Notes under the pieces: generated by a model | Told to the model about the DNA's origin: nothing | The model's database searches: none | What the model saw: only the letters and a program-made list of their open reading frames with translations | Shown here: positions 45,155 to 55,308 of the stretch, one piece after another | Position numbering within the stretch: position 1 is the stretch's first letter | How the letters are laid out: every line of letters begins with the position of its first letter | Made by a program: the position numbers and the translations under genes | NCBI RefSeq assembly: GCF_900104355.1 | Contig: NZ_FNIY01000001.1 | Coordinates: 1 to 64,000, forward strand | Direction: 5' to 3' | Length of the DNA stretch: 64,000 nt | Source of the DNA: Phyllobacterium sp. OV277 | Lineage (GTDB): Bacteria; Pseudomonadota; Alphaproteobacteria; Rhizobiales; Rhizobiaceae

Positions 45155-46135
45155 TTAAGGAATAAGCACCGTTGTTCCGGTGGTTTTGCGTGCTTCAAGA
45201 TCACGATGGGCCGTCGAAGCATCTTTGAGTGCGTATTTTTGGCCGATATCAATGCGCACGACGCCGCTTTCCACCTGAGCAAAAAGCTCGCGTGCAGCAT
45301 TTTCGAGAGCGGCCCGCGCGGCGACATAGACAAACAAGGTTGGCCGCGTCAGATAAAGCGAGCCCTTGCGTGACAGAATACCAAGATCGAACGGTGGGAC
45401 CGGACCCGAGGATTGGCCGAAACAAACGATCATCCCACGCGGACGCAGACAATCCAGTGATCCATCAAACGTGTCCTTGCCGACAGAGTCGTAGACAACA
45501 TCCACACCTTTGCCGCCCGTAATTTCCTTCACCCGCTCGACAAAATTCTCGGTGCGATAGTTGATGACGTGATCAAACCCATTTTGAAGCGCGAGCTTTA
45601 CCTTCTCATCTGAACCGGCAGTGCCGATAACCGTTGCTCCCAGATGTTTGGCCCATTGTCCGGCGATAAGCCCGACACCACCAGCCGCCGCATGAAACAG
45701 GATCGTATCGCCCTTCTTCACGGGATATGTCTCCCGCAACAGATAATAGGCGGTCATGCCTTTCAGCATCATCGAGCCCGCTTGCTCCGATGAGATGGCA
45801 TCAGGAACTTTCACCAGACGATCCGCCGGCATGAGGCGTTCTTCCGCATAGGCACCGATCGGATTGACATAGGCGACGCGATCTCCCGCCTTAAAATCCG
45901 TAACACCTGCACCAACGGACAGGACAATGCCTGCACCTTCATTGCCGGGAATCAGCGGCAAACCGCCGGGCGATGGATAAAGGCCGGTACGGAAATAAAC
46001 ATCGATGAAATTCAGCCCGATGGCCTCATTGCGCATGCGCACTTCACCGGGGCCAGGCTCGCCTACCTCGACGTCTTCATAAACAAGAGCTTCCGGACCG
46101 CCCGTTTGATGAATGCGGATTGCTTTGACCATCAT
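45155..46135 (-). CDS. quinone oxidoreductase (zinc-independent, Qor-like)
   Basis: About 326 aa from the ATG at 46135 (a second at 46132). MDR-type fold with N-terminal KAIRIHQTGGPEALVYEDVEVGEP and NADPH-binding AAAGGVGLIAGQWAKHLGA. It lacks the zinc ligands of alcohol dehydrogenases, as in Qor. Its start overlaps the stop of pcs (ATGA); the longer frame to 46399 reads into pcs and is rejected. Confidence 0.92.
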   Translation of the reverse strand: MMVKAIRIHQTGGPEALVYEDVEVGEPGPGEVRMRNEAIGLNFIDVYFRTGLYPSPGGLPLIPGNEGAGIVLSVGAGVTDFKAGDRVAYVNPIGAYAEERLMPADRLVKVPDAISSEQAGSMMLKGMTAYYLLRETYPVKKGDTILFHAAAGGVGLIAGQWAKHLGATVIGTAGSDEKVKLALQNGFDHVINYRTENFVERVKEITGGKGVDVVYDSVGKDTFDGSLDCLRPRGMIVCFGQSSGPVPPFDLGILSRKGSLYLTRPTLFVYVAARAALENAARELFAQVESGVVRIDIGQKYALKDASTAHRDLEARKTTGTTVLIP

Positions 46136-46896
46136 GCCTTCTCCGTCCGTCCAAGATTGGGAAATGCCTGCATTACTGCGCCGATAAGAAACAGATAAAT
46201 ACCCGTCACCGAAATGCCAATACGTACCCAAAGGGGCGAATCCAGATGCTGGTACAGCGACAGCACGCCGAATGCACACCACAGGAAGAATATCGTCAGA
46301 TTGAGTGGCCGCAGACGCTGTACGCGTACCGGATGCAGGAAATAGATCGGCAGGAAGGAAACAATCGCAGCGCCGAGAACGATGGCAAATGCCACCCATT
46401 CACCCGGCTTGACGATAAACAGTGTGAAAACCAGCATATTCCAGACAACAGGAAAGCCTTTAAAGAAGTTTTCCTTCGTCTTCATACCCGTATCGGCATA
46501 GTAGATCGCGCTCGATACCACGATAATTGCCGCTGCCAGAAATGACAGTCCCTCGCCCATGAAGCCGCGCTGATAGAGCGCAAAGGCCGGAATGAGCACG
46601 TAGGTCATGTAATCAATGATATTGTCGAGGAGTTCTCCCGACCAGTTCGGCAGGACATATTTGACTTCAAGCTTGCGCGCGATCGGGCCATCAATGCCAT
46701 CGACGAAAAGTGCGAGGCCCAGCCACCAGAACATGGCCGTCCAGCTTTGTTCGCTGGCGGCGACAACCGACAGGAATGCAAGAAATGAACCGGAAGCGGT
46801 CAACAAGTGGACTGAGAACGCTTTGGCCTGTGGTGCCGTTACTTTTTTGGGCTTAACGCCTTTGGGCAAAGTTGGTTTTTTCACGGTCCGCGCCAA
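46132..46896 (-). CDS. pcs: phosphatidylcholine synthase
   Basis: 254 aa, seven to eight membrane segments, condensing CDP-diacylglycerol with choline. The CDP-alcohol phosphotransferase motif is DGIDGPIARKLEV followed by SGELLDNIIDY. The start is not ATG: either TTG at 46896 or GTG at 46884 must be used, since the nearest ATG is out of frame. Phosphatidylcholine synthesis is typical of plant- and animal-associated Hyphomicrobiales. Confidence 0.93.
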   Translation of the reverse strand: MARTVKKPTLPKGVKPKKVTAPQAKAFSVHLLTASGSFLAFLSVVAASEQSWTAMFWWLGLALFVDGIDGPIARKLEVKYVLPNWSGELLDNIIDYMTYVLIPAFALYQRGFMGEGLSFLAAAIIVVSSAIYYADTGMKTKENFFKGFPVVWNMLVFTLFIVKPGEWVAFAIVLGAAIVSFLPIYFLHPVRVQRLRPLNLTIFFLWCAFGVLSLYQHLDSPLWVRIGISVTGIYLFLIGAVMQAFPNLGRTEKA

Positions 46897-47043
46897 TCTG
46901 CTGCATGATACTCATCCGCGTGTCCCTATATGTTATCAAGGACAAACGATTTGCGAGCAGCTTTTCTTGAAAATGGCTCAAAGCGCAAGCAAAGTTCTTG
47001 ATATAAACTGTTGAAAGCCTAAATGGCTTGGAAGCGGAGAGAG

Positions 47044-48246
47044 ATGATGACCAGCACCAGAACAGATCCGATCATTGTGGCCGGAACCGGTCATGTGGGG
47101 TTGATTGCAGCCATCGCCCTTGGCCGGAGTTTCGAGAACGTCATCAGTCTTGGGGTAATTCCCAATGGTACAGATAAACGCACCACTGCCCTTATGATGC
47201 CTGCCATTCGCTTTCTCCAGCGTATTGAGCTGTGGGATAGCATTGCGCCGCACGCCGCCCCCATCGGCTCCATGCGCATTCTTGATGGCACAAACCGGCT
47301 GGTCCGCAGCCCGGCAGTGACATTTGAAGCCAGCGAGATCGATGAAGAAGCATTTGGTTACAATATCCCCAACACCACATTGACCAAAACGCTCAATGCC
47401 GCGCTAAAGCAGGTACCGGTTCGTCATGTGGCAGCATCGGCCACCCGCTACCATCCCGTCGAGAACGCCATGGCGGTCGAAGCCAGCGACGGCTCGATGT
47501 TCTCCGCCAATATTGTTATCGCTGCCGATGGCCGGTCATCTCTGGCACGCGAAGCGGCGGGCATTTCTGCGCGCACATGGCAGTACAACCAGACCGCACT
47601 TGTGCTCAGCTTTAGCCACACCCGTGAACATCATGATATTTCTACGGAATTTCACACGGAGCATGGCCCTTTCACACAAGTGCCGCTGGCCGGAAAGCGC
47701 TCGAGCCTCGTGTGGGTAACGACACCTGCGCACGCCGTTGAACTGCTTGATCTGACCGCAGAGCAATTGGCAATGCGCGTTGAGGAACGCATGCAGTCCA
47801 TGCTGGGGGCTGTTACGATCGACGTTGAACCACAGGCCTGGCCACTGTCAGGGCTTGTTCCAACCGCCTTCGCCCGCAATCGCGTGTTTCTGGCGGGTGA
47901 ATCAGCCCACGTCTTTCCACCAATCGGCGCACAGGGCCTTAATCTTGGCGTCAGGGATGTCGAAACACTGCTCGACACATTACCGGCGGATGGTAGCGAC
48001 CTTGGCGTCGCAACGATCGTTTCTGCTTATAACCGCAAGCGCAGTCCTGACATCATTGCGCGCACCGGTGCTGTTGACGCGCTGAACAGGTCATTGCTCT
48101 CTGATTTCCTGCCCGTACAGATGGTTCGTAGCGGCGGATTGGAGCTGCTACGCACCTTCTCGCCCTTGCGCAGCTTTCTTATGCGAGAAGGCCTGCGCCC
48201 CGGCAGCGGCTTTCGCTGGCCGCGCCGGGAGGCAGATCGCGTCTAG
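47044..48246 (+). CDS. UbiH/Coq6-like FAD-dependent monooxygenase
   Basis: 400 aa from the ATG at 47044, four bases after GGAG. The N-terminal dinucleotide motif is altered ([17 protein letters not shown], where family members have GGGPAG). The second FAD motif [24 protein letters not shown] is intact. The reaction is probably aromatic hydroxylation, perhaps in ubiquinone synthesis, but the substrate is unproven. Convergent with mntH, overlapping it by 4 bp. Confidence 0.9.
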   Translation: MMTSTRTDPIIVAGTGHVGLIAAIALGRSFENVISLGVIPNGTDKRTTALMMPAIRFLQRIELWDSIAPHAAPIGSMRILDGTNRLVRSPAVTFEASEIDEEAFGYNIPNTTLTKTLNAALKQVPVRHVAASATRYHPVENAMAVEASDGSMFSANIVIAADGRSSLAREAAGISARTWQYNQTALVLSFSHTREHHDISTEFHTEHGPFTQVPLAGKRSSLVWVTTPAHAVELLDLTAEQLAMRVEERMQSMLGAVTIDVEPQAWPLSGLVPTAFARNRVFLAGESAHVFPPIGAQGLNLGVRDVETLLDTLPADGSDLGVATIVSAYNRKRSPDIIARTGAVDALNRSLLSDFLPVQMVRSGGLELLRTFSPLRSFLMREGLRPGSGFRWPRREADRV

Positions 48247-49589
48247 ACGAGCACGAAATCCATCAACAGTTTGACGTTCAGCACGGCGATCACCACAGCA
48301 ATGAACATGGCAAGAGCCGTGAGCCATTTGGGGGAAACCAGAGCGCCCATTTTCGTCTTGCTGGCCGTGAAGATAACCAATGGGAACACCGCGAAGGAAA
48401 GCTGAAGGCTGAGGACGACCTGCGTCAGGATCAGAAGCTTGGCTGTTCCGCTATCGCCATACCAGACGGTGACGATTGCCGCCGGAATGATGGCGATGGC
48501 ACGGGTGATCAACCGGCGCAGCCAGGGTGCCAGCCTGATCTTGAGAAAGCCTTCCATGACGATCTGACCGGCCAATGTAGCCGTGACAGTCGAGTTGATA
48601 CCGCAGCACAGCAGCGCGATACCGAACAGCGTCGGCGCAAAGGCCCAGCCCAGCAGCGGCGCGAGCAGGGAATGCGCTTCACCGAGTTCCGCAACTTCAG
48701 TCTGCCCTGTCTTGTTGAAAGTCGCCGCAGCAAGGATCAGGATCGCCGCGTTGATCAGCAAGGCAAACATCAGCGCGATGGTCGAGTCCCATGTGGCATA
48801 TTTCAAAGCCTGACGCTTCTCCGGCATTGTGTGGCCATAGTCGCGCGTCTGGATGATGCCGGAGTGCAGATAGAGATTGTGCGGCATGACCGTCGCGCCG
48901 AGAATACCAAGTGCGAGGTAAAGCATCTCCGGATTGGTAACAATCTGCGTGGTTGGCGCGAATCCCTTGATCACCGCAGCCCAATCGGGATCGGCCAAGA
49001 AAATCTGGATGCCAAAACAGAGAGCAATCACACCCAGCAGCGTGATGATCAATGCCTCCACCCAGCGGAAGCCAAGCTTTTGCAGATAAAGAATCAGGAA
49101 TACGTCAAGTGCCGTGATCAGAACACCGATCTCAAGCGGCACACCGAAAATCAGGTTGAGGCCAATCGCTGTACCGATCACCTCCGCGATATCCGTTGCG
49201 ATAATCGCGATTTCCGCCATGAGCCAGAGCGTGTAGGCCACGGGCCTTGGAAAGGCATCGCGGCAGGCCTGGGCAAGGTCCCTGCCCGAACCGATAGCCA
49301 AACGGGCGCAAAGCGCCTGCAGCACGATTGCCATGATATTGGAGATCAGCGCGACAACAAGCAGCGTGTAACCGAACTTCGACCCACCCGCGAGCGATGT
49401 CGCCCAATTTCCCGGGTCCATATAGCCAACAGCAACGAGATAACCCGGCCCCACAAAGGCTGCGGCCCTGCGCCAACCCGGTCCCGTTGTTCTGACTGCT
49501 ATTGAGCGATGCACATCTGAAAGCGATGCATCGCCCCGTTCGCGCCGCCAGCCATCGTCCGTATCGGCTGCCTGCCGCAAGGAGTCCAT
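48243..49589 (-). CDS. mntH: NRAMP manganese/iron transporter MntH
   Basis: 448 aa with eleven or so membrane segments. Metal-binding helix 1 motif DPGNWAT and helix 6 motif MPHNLYLHS are intact. It imports Mn2+ (and Fe2+) by proton symport. The start is the ATG at 49589. A Mur/Fur-like palindrome lies 25 bp upstream, consistent with manganese repression. Confidence 0.95.
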   Translation of the reverse strand: MDSLRQAADTDDGWRRERGDASLSDVHRSIAVRTTGPGWRRAAAFVGPGYLVAVGYMDPGNWATSLAGGSKFGYTLLVVALISNIMAIVLQALCARLAIGSGRDLAQACRDAFPRPVAYTLWLMAEIAIIATDIAEVIGTAIGLNLIFGVPLEIGVLITALDVFLILYLQKLGFRWVEALIITLLGVIALCFGIQIFLADPDWAAVIKGFAPTTQIVTNPEMLYLALGILGATVMPHNLYLHSGIIQTRDYGHTMPEKRQALKYATWDSTIALMFALLINAAILILAAATFNKTGQTEVAELGEAHSLLAPLLGWAFAPTLFGIALLCCGINSTVTATLAGQIVMEGFLKIRLAPWLRRLITRAIAIIPAAIVTVWYGDSGTAKLLILTQVVLSLQLSFAVFPLVIFTASKTKMGALVSPKWLTALAMFIAVVIAVLNVKLLMDFVLV

Positions 49590-49613
49590 GAAATACCTCT
49601 AATCCTAGTCGCA

Positions 49614-49632
49614 ATTGCAAATCATTCGCAAT
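49614..49632 (-). promoter_or_regulatory. candidate Mur/Fur operator upstream of mntH
   Basis: The 19-bp near-palindrome ATTGCAAATCATTCGCAAT pairs eight of nine positions around its centre and resembles the TGCAAAT-containing sites of alphaproteobacterial Mur. It lies just before the mntH start. Confidence 0.55.
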
Positions 49633-49737
49633 AGTACACACAAAGATCGCAACCACAAGTACGGGTTTGCTGCGACGAAACAGCCCATATTGCAGCGTGG
49701 AGCAGCTTTTCGGGGAAAGACAGGGTTGGGGCTGTGA

Positions 49738-50388
49738 TCAGCGGGGGCGAAGCCGGAAGACGCTCGATTTCACAGGGGACGTTTTCACTTGCCCGACATC
49801 GGGAACGAAATATTCGGCAATCAGCTCAAGCCGATCAACCGGAAGATGCGCCCTCTCCGGATCGCCGATCAGTACGTTGATTCCCGCGTCAAGGCATCGG
49901 TCAAGAAACGCAATCACTCGGCTGGCCAATTCAGGCCCGTAGAAAAGATCGCCGACAAGGACCAGATCGACCGGCGGTGGCGATCCAGAGGTCAGATCGT
50001 CCCCTATGAGGGTCAGAGCGACATTGTTGACCGCTGCATTCAGCTGCAAAGCGACAATCGCATTCTGATCAATTTCTGCTGCAAGGACATGACTTGCGCC
50101 TGATTTGGCTGCAGCAATGGCGATAATCCCGGAACCGGCACCAAGGTCGAGAACCTTTAAGCCTTGCACGCTCTGCGGCTGTTCAAGGATATAGCGCGCA
50201 AGCGCAGCACCACCTGCCCAGAGATAGGCCCAATAGGGTGGCTCGGGATCGCCGCCATCTATGGATTCAGCCAGGCGCCAAAGCCCACTTGCCGGATGAG
50301 ATGTATGCAGCAGGATTTCCGGAAGCGATGGTACTTCCGCAACTGGCATGTTCGCCTGAATGAATTTCACTCGATCTATCGCCAACAA
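49738..50388 (-). CDS. class I SAM-dependent methyltransferase (ETFB-lysine / protein-type)
   Basis: 216 aa (ATG at 50349 is an alternative). The SAM-binding motif is VLDLGAGSGIIAIAAAKSGA, followed by AAEIDQNAI and a PPxDLVLVGDLFYGP motif like that of protein-lysine methyltransferases (ETFBKMT, PrmA-like). It would methylate a protein in the cytoplasm. The target is unknown. Confidence 0.85.
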   Translation of the reverse strand: MLAIDRVKFIQANMPVAEVPSLPEILLHTSHPASGLWRLAESIDGGDPEPPYWAYLWAGGAALARYILEQPQSVQGLKVLDLGAGSGIIAIAAAKSGASHVLAAEIDQNAIVALQLNAAVNNVALTLIGDDLTSGSPPPVDLVLVGDLFYGPELASRVIAFLDRCLDAGINVLIGDPERAHLPVDRLELIAEYFVPDVGQVKTSPVKSSVFRLRPR

Positions 50389-50442
50389 AGCTCCGGAAAC
50401 ACAATAGCAGTCCAGCCAATCGCCGGGTGCGCAATATCAATA

Positions 50443-51387
50443 TCAGGGAATAAACCCATGCGTCATCACATATAGCCACAGCGTCAGCGTTACGACCGAA
50501 AATAGTGTCGTTGCCAGAATGCTGCTCGATGCGCGCTCAACCCACACGCCATATTGCTGGGCAATGACAAAGACATTCGTCGCCGTAGGCAATGCCGCCA
50601 GCAGCATGGCCGTATAAACCCACACAGGCGGAAAATCACCGGCAAGGTGAAGCATGCCGTAGATGAGCAGCGGCTGGAAAATCAGCTTGATCGGCACGAT
50701 CATGTAGAGTTCCTGCGGCACTCGCTTCAAAGGCCGTAAGGCGAGCGTCACACCCATGGCAAACAATGCACATGGCGCAGCGGCTTTTGCCAGGAGATCA
50801 ATCAATTTGTCGATGGAGGATGGTGGCTCAAACCCGACAATAGCCGCAGCAACACCAAGAATTGTCGCTATGATGAAGGGATGCAGCAATATCTTTTTGA
50901 GAACGCTGATCACGAGTTCATGCGGCTGGCGCTTCTCCTTACCTGATAGTGCCATCATCAGCGGTGCCATGATGAAATGCAGCGTATTGTCGAAACAGAA
51001 TATCAGGGCGACAGGAACGGCAGCCGGGGCGCCGAAAGCCATGATCGCCAGTCCCGGCCCCATATAGCCGATATTGCCATAGGCAGCCGCCAACCCTTGA
51101 ATGGTGCTCTCGTCGATTTTGCGCGTTCTGTAGAAAGCCACACCGAACATCACCAGAAAAACACAAAGTGTTGATGCCGTACAACCAATGATGAAAGCCC
51201 ATTGAGTCAGCTCAGCGACAGGTGTCTTTGAAAGGATCTGGAAAAACAGTGCCGGTAACGCCACATAGACAATGAAAACATTCATCCATCCCATGGCCTC
51301 CAGCGGCTGACGACTGACGCGGGCAACCACAAATCCAAGAAAGATCAGGCCGAAAAATGGAAGAACAAGATTGAAAACGCTGAGCAT
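50443..51387 (-). CDS. AEC-family (auxin efflux carrier-like) transporter
   Basis: About 314 aa from the ATG at 51387; the frame extends to 51426. Ten membrane segments in two blocks, with the conserved AAYGNIGYMGPGLAIMAF region and a central hydrophilic loop. AEC members export organic anions or malonate/malate. The substrate is not known. Confidence 0.9.
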   Translation of the reverse strand: MLSVFNLVLPFFGLIFLGFVVARVSRQPLEAMGWMNVFIVYVALPALFFQILSKTPVAELTQWAFIIGCTASTLCVFLVMFGVAFYRTRKIDESTIQGLAAAYGNIGYMGPGLAIMAFGAPAAVPVALIFCFDNTLHFIMAPLMMALSGKEKRQPHELVISVLKKILLHPFIIATILGVAAAIVGFEPPSSIDKLIDLLAKAAAPCALFAMGVTLALRPLKRVPQELYMIVPIKLIFQPLLIYGMLHLAGDFPPVWVYTAMLLAALPTATNVFVIAQQYGVWVERASSSILATTLFSVVTLTLWLYVMTHGFIP

Positions 51388-51486
51388 GACGAGCTTTGAC
51401 CATTGGAACGCGACCGGAAATGGCAAGACGCCATAGATGCTCGCACGATTTGATGGAGACAGGTATGTCTCTGATATCTATAATGA

Positions 51487-51828
51487 ATGATGATGATGAA
51501 ACAAATACGCCACGCAAAATTTCAGATTGGCCAGGTCGTGAGCCACCGGATATTCGCTTTTCGCGGCGTAATCTTCGATGTCGATCCGGAATTCAACAAT
51601 ACGGAGGAATGGTATCAATCCATTCCCGAGGATATCCGGCCACGTCGTGACCAGCCATTCTACCATCTCTTCGCCGAGAATGCGGATAGCGAATATGTAG
51701 CCTATGTTTCGGAACAGAACCTTGTTCCCGACACAACAGGCGTGCCCTTACGGCACCCGCAGATCAAGGACATGTTCGAAAATCCGCAAAATGGCATCTA
51801 TCGCGTCAAGAGTCCGCACATCAACTGA
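51487..51828 (+). CDS. hspQ: heat shock protein HspQ (YccV-like)
   Basis: 113 aa with four consecutive ATG codons at the start (51487 to 51496), any of which could serve. The core KFQIGQVVSHRIFAFRGVIFDVDPEF, then FYHLFAENADSEYVAYVSEQNLVPD (in parts) is the HspQ family, which promotes degradation by Lon. Followed by a strong terminator. Confidence 0.93.
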   Translation: MMMMKQIRHAKFQIGQVVSHRIFAFRGVIFDVDPEFNNTEEWYQSIPEDIRPRRDQPFYHLFAENADSEYVAYVSEQNLVPDTTGVPLRHPQIKDMFENPQNGIYRVKSPHIN

Positions 51829-51841
51829 AATCAGTGCAATA

Positions 51842-51868
51842 AAAAAGGGACGCAAAGCGTCCCTTTTT
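51842..51868. terminator. bidirectional intrinsic terminator
   Basis: AAAAAGGGACGC-AAA-GCGTCCCTTTTT, a perfect 12-bp stem between the convergent hspQ and IalB-like genes. Confidence 0.9.
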
Positions 51869-51882
51869 CACGGAAATAGCGA

Positions 51883-52506
51883 TTATTTGCCGGACTTGGA
51901 TTTTTCCTGTTCGGCTTTCATCTTGTCTTCGAATTCCTTCTGACGCTTCTGGACTTCTTCCTGAAGTGTCTTCTGGCGATCTTCGATTTCCGACTGCTGC
52001 AGACCGGGGCCGTCAAAAGCCTGGCTGAAGCCAGTCAGCGCAACATTGATCGGGTTTGGCTTGTTCTGGAAATTAACTGATGTCAGCGTGAGCTGGTTGC
52101 CCTTCTTGAAGGAAGCCACCAATTCGTCCGACATGGCAACTTCAGAGATACAACGATCCGGGAAGCAGATGGCGAAATCGATCTTCTGTGTCTTGCCGCC
52201 ATTGATCTGAAGTCCGACGCCCGGAGCAATCAGACGGCCCGTTGGTACGGAGACCTGGAAAATCTTGCGATTGACCTTGCCTTTAATCTCAATGAGGTTG
52301 ACGGCAGTCAAAAGCTGACCGCTATCGGCCGTTACGATGTTCTGCGTGTTGCAGATATCGTTCTCTTCCTGCTTGGAGCAAACCTTGAACCAACCCTGCG
52401 GCGTTCTCTGCTGCTGCTGGGCTGATGCTGGTACTGCCGCGGCGGCAAGTAATGCAATTGCACCCGCAATGGATGCGGTTGCAGCGAATGTCTTCGGGTT
52501 GGACAT
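51883..52506 (-). CDS. invasion-associated locus B (IalB)-family protein
   Basis: 207 aa from the ATG at 52506, with AAGGAA ten bases upstream; a TTG at 52512 is possible. Signal peptide (cleavage near ASA), then an IalB domain with paired cysteines (WFKVCSKQEENDICNTQ and CFPDRC), and an additional C-terminal charged coiled coil (QKTLQEEVQKRQKEFEDKMK). IalB proteins are periplasmic and required for erythrocyte entry in Bartonella; the coiled coil is an extra. Confidence 0.9.
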   Translation of the reverse strand: MSNPKTFAATASIAGAIALLAAAAVPASAQQQQRTPQGWFKVCSKQEENDICNTQNIVTADSGQLLTAVNLIEIKGKVNRKIFQVSVPTGRLIAPGVGLQINGGKTQKIDFAICFPDRCISEVAMSDELVASFKKGNQLTLTSVNFQNKPNPINVALTGFSQAFDGPGLQQSEIEDRQKTLQEEVQKRQKEFEDKMKAEQEKSKSGK

Positions 52507-52779
52507 GGTCAACTGGTTCCTTTCAGCGCACTTATCCGAAGTGTAACTTGATCACTAAGAATTGCTTTCTCTGGCTTGGTTACCAAATAAGGCAACAGAG
52601 TGACCCTCCGTCTCGAACGTCGTGTTACACTGCATGTTCGTGCAAATCCAGACTACTTTTAACACTGTTGTCATTTCGCGAAGATGATTACACCCGTTTG
52701 GCCGCAGAATCGTCACGAGATGGTAATCTTGTGGGCGAATCAAAGGGAAATCCCGCCGAGGGGACACAAGGTTGAGACG

Positions 52780-54597
52780 ATGTTGAAGAGAAGTTTCCAG
52801 ATTTTGGCGCTGCTGGCCGTGGCTTATTCGGCAACAAGTGCAGCTTTTGCCGAGCCAAAACATGGAATCGCCATGCGCGGTGAGCCCGCCCTGCCTGCCG
52901 ATTACCAATATTTTCCCTATGTGAACCCCAACGCGCCCAAGGGCGGCTCGATCACCTATGGCGTCGTCGGTACATTCGACAGCCTGAACCCGTTTCTCGT
53001 AAAAAGCCTGCGCACGACAGCGCGCGGCATCTTCAATGACCTCCAATTCGGCAATCTCGTTTTCGAAACGCTTATGCAGCGCAGCGCCGATGAACCCTTC
53101 ACCATGTATGGTCTGCTTGCCGAGACTGTTGAAACCAATGACGAGCGGACATGGGTTGAATTCACACTGAATCCGAAGGCAAAATGGTCGGATGGTGAGC
53201 CCGTCACACCTGAGGACGTTATTTTTACGTTCAATCTTTTGGCCGAAAAGGGTCTACCTCAATACAAACAGCGCATGGACCGCATCTCGAATATCGAGAA
53301 AGTCGGCAAACGCGGCATTCGTTTTACCTTCAACGACAAGGCTGACCGCGAGTTTCCGCTCGTTCTGGCTTTGATGCCGATTCTTCCCAAACACGCCATT
53401 GATCCGGAAAAATTTGACAGTTCACCACTGACACCGCCTATTGGCAGCGGCCCTTACACCATTGCAAAAATTCAGCCCGGTCAACGTATCGTCTACAAAC
53501 GCAACCCCGCTTATTGGGCAGCCGATATTCCAAGCCGTCGCGGTTTCAATAATTTCGATACAGTCACCATCGAATATTTCCGTACCGAGCAGTCACAGTT
53601 TGAGGCGTTCAAAAAGGGTGTCTTTGACATCTTCATGGAGGGCGATCCAAACAAATGGGCCTCATCCTATAATTTTCCAGCCTTCAAAGACGGCCGCGTC
53701 GTTCAGGAAACGTTTGAAACGAAATCACCATCGAATGTGTTTGGCTTTGCATTCAATACGCGGCGGGAAAAGTTTGCTGACAGGGACGTGCGCGGCGCCC
53801 TTTCGATGATGTTTGATTTCGAATGGACCAATCGTAATCTCTATGCAGGCCGATATCAGCGGCTTGGCAGTTATTGGCAGGGTTCCGACCTGTCTGCCCT
53901 CGGCAAACCGGCTGATCCTACCGAACGCGCTCTTCTGGCACCCTATCCAAATGCCGTTTCACCGGATGTGATGGATGGGACATACGTGCCAGCCCAGACC
54001 GACGGTTCCGGACGCGACCGCAAGGAAATGAAGCGCGCCTACGACACTCTGGTCAGCAAGGGATATTCAATCAAAGACGAAGTGATGCTGGACCCCACGG
54101 GTATTCCGCTGACGTTTGAAATTCTCACCCGTTCCGTGGCCGAAGAACGGCTGGGCCTTGCCTATAAACGTACGCTGGAGCGCCTTGGTATCGGTGCTAC
54201 AATTCGCACTGTCGATGATGCGCAATATCAAAAGCGTCTGGAAACCTTTGACTACGACATCATTCTCGGTGCCTATTCTGGCTCCCTTTCGCCCGGCTTT
54301 GAACAGACGCGCCGCTGGAGCAGCGTATCCCGGGACGTGAATGGCAGCTTCAATTATGCCGGCGTGGCTGATCCCGCTGTCGATGCTTTGATCGGCGAAA
54401 TGCTGGCTGTTCGCACCCAGACGGAGTTCGAGAGCACCGTGCGGGCACTCGACAGGGTGTTGATTTCAGGAAATTATTTCGTACCTATTTACTACCAGCC
54501 CGCGCAATGGGTTGCCCGGTGGTCCTATATCAAGCATCCGGACAAGACATCTCTCATTGGCTATCAGCTCCCGACCTGGTGGTCCGACAAACGATAG
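52780..54597 (+). CDS. family 5 extracellular solute-binding protein (YejA-like)
   Basis: 605 aa from the ATG at 52780. Signal peptide ends near AFA. The mature N-terminus HGIAMRGEPALPADYQYF and the region NPNAPKGGSITYGVVGTFDSLNPF (in parts) are typical of YejA-type (microcin C/peptide) binding proteins. No yejBEF permease or ATPase genes adjoin it. It lies 9 bp before the FrnE-like gene, so the two are probably co-transcribed. Confidence 0.92.
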   Translation: MLKRSFQILALLAVAYSATSAAFAEPKHGIAMRGEPALPADYQYFPYVNPNAPKGGSITYGVVGTFDSLNPFLVKSLRTTARGIFNDLQFGNLVFETLMQRSADEPFTMYGLLAETVETNDERTWVEFTLNPKAKWSDGEPVTPEDVIFTFNLLAEKGLPQYKQRMDRISNIEKVGKRGIRFTFNDKADREFPLVLALMPILPKHAIDPEKFDSSPLTPPIGSGPYTIAKIQPGQRIVYKRNPAYWAADIPSRRGFNNFDTVTIEYFRTEQSQFEAFKKGVFDIFMEGDPNKWASSYNFPAFKDGRVVQETFETKSPSNVFGFAFNTRREKFADRDVRGALSMMFDFEWTNRNLYAGRYQRLGSYWQGSDLSALGKPADPTERALLAPYPNAVSPDVMDGTYVPAQTDGSGRDRKEMKRAYDTLVSKGYSIKDEVMLDPTGIPLTFEILTRSVAEERLGLAYKRTLERLGIGATIRTVDDAQYQKRLETFDYDIILGAYSGSLSPGFEQTRRWSSVSRDVNGSFNYAGVADPAVDALIGEMLAVRTQTEFESTVRALDRVLISGNYFVPIYYQPAQWVARWSYIKHPDKTSLIGYQLPTWWSDKR

Positions 54598-54606
54598 GTT
54601 GAAATC

Positions 54607-55272
54607 ATGAGCGAAAAGAAATTCACGATCGACGTTGTATCGGATGTCGTCTGCCCTTGGTGTTTTGTCGGTCGCAAGCGGCTTGAAAGTGCGCTCGCCC
54701 TCAATCCTGAACTGGATGCGACCATCAACTGGCGGCCATTTCAACTCGATCCCACTCTTCCCAAACAGGGCAAGGATCGCAATCGCTACATGACCGAAAA
54801 ATTCGGCAGCAGCGATAAAATCTTCGAAGTGCATCAGCAATTGATCGAACTTGGCAAGGAAGAAGGCATTGAGTTCGACTTCGAGGCGATCGAAATCGCT
54901 CCAAATACGCTTGACGCGCATCGTCTGATCCGTTGGGCGTCGCAAGCCGGCCCTGATGTTCAGGACAGGATCGTTGGCATTCTGTTTTCCTACTATTTTG
55001 AACAGGGAAAGAATATTGGCGACCATCAGGTGTTGATTGAAGCGGCTGAAGAGGCAGGTATGGACAGCGCCATCGTGGCGAGCCTTTTGCCGACCGATGC
55101 GGACAGCGTTGGCGTGCGTCAGGAGATTGACACCGCTAACCAGATTGGCGTTCGCGGCGTTCCCTGCTTCATTCTCGACCAGAAATACGCGGTTATGGGC
55201 GCGCAATCTGCTGATGCGCTGGCCGATGCCATTCGCCAGACAGCCGATGGGTTCGAGCCTCGACCAGTCTGA
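54607..55272 (+). CDS. DsbA-family oxidoreductase (FrnE-like)
   Basis: 221 aa, no signal peptide, thioredoxin fold with CPWC motif (VVCPWCFVGRKRLE) near residue 19 and the cis-Pro region GVRGVPCFILDQKYAVMGAQ. FrnE proteins are cytoplasmic disulphide isomerases or polyketide-type oxidoreductases linked to oxidative stress. Convergent with mfd, whose last codons lie in the terminator hairpin. Confidence 0.92.
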   Translation: MSEKKFTIDVVSDVVCPWCFVGRKRLESALALNPELDATINWRPFQLDPTLPKQGKDRNRYMTEKFGSSDKIFEVHQQLIELGKEEGIEFDFEAIEIAPNTLDAHRLIRWASQAGPDVQDRIVGILFSYYFEQGKNIGDHQVLIEAAEEAGMDSAIVASLLPTDADSVGVRQEIDTANQIGVRGVPCFILDQKYAVMGAQSADALADAIRQTADGFEPRPV

Positions 55273-55277
55273 CAATC

Positions 55278-55308
55278 AAAACTGGCCGCTTATGCGGCGG
55301 CCAGTTTT
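55278..55308. terminator. hairpin ending both frnE-like gene and mfd
   Basis: AAAACTGGCCGC / GCGGCCAGTTTT, 12-bp stem with A/T ends. The last codons of mfd lie inside it. Confidence 0.85.

Noticed and set aside
48672-49505. 277-aa forward frame opposite mntH
   Set aside because: Composition is rich in Arg/His/Gln without motifs, and mntH is certain on the other strand.
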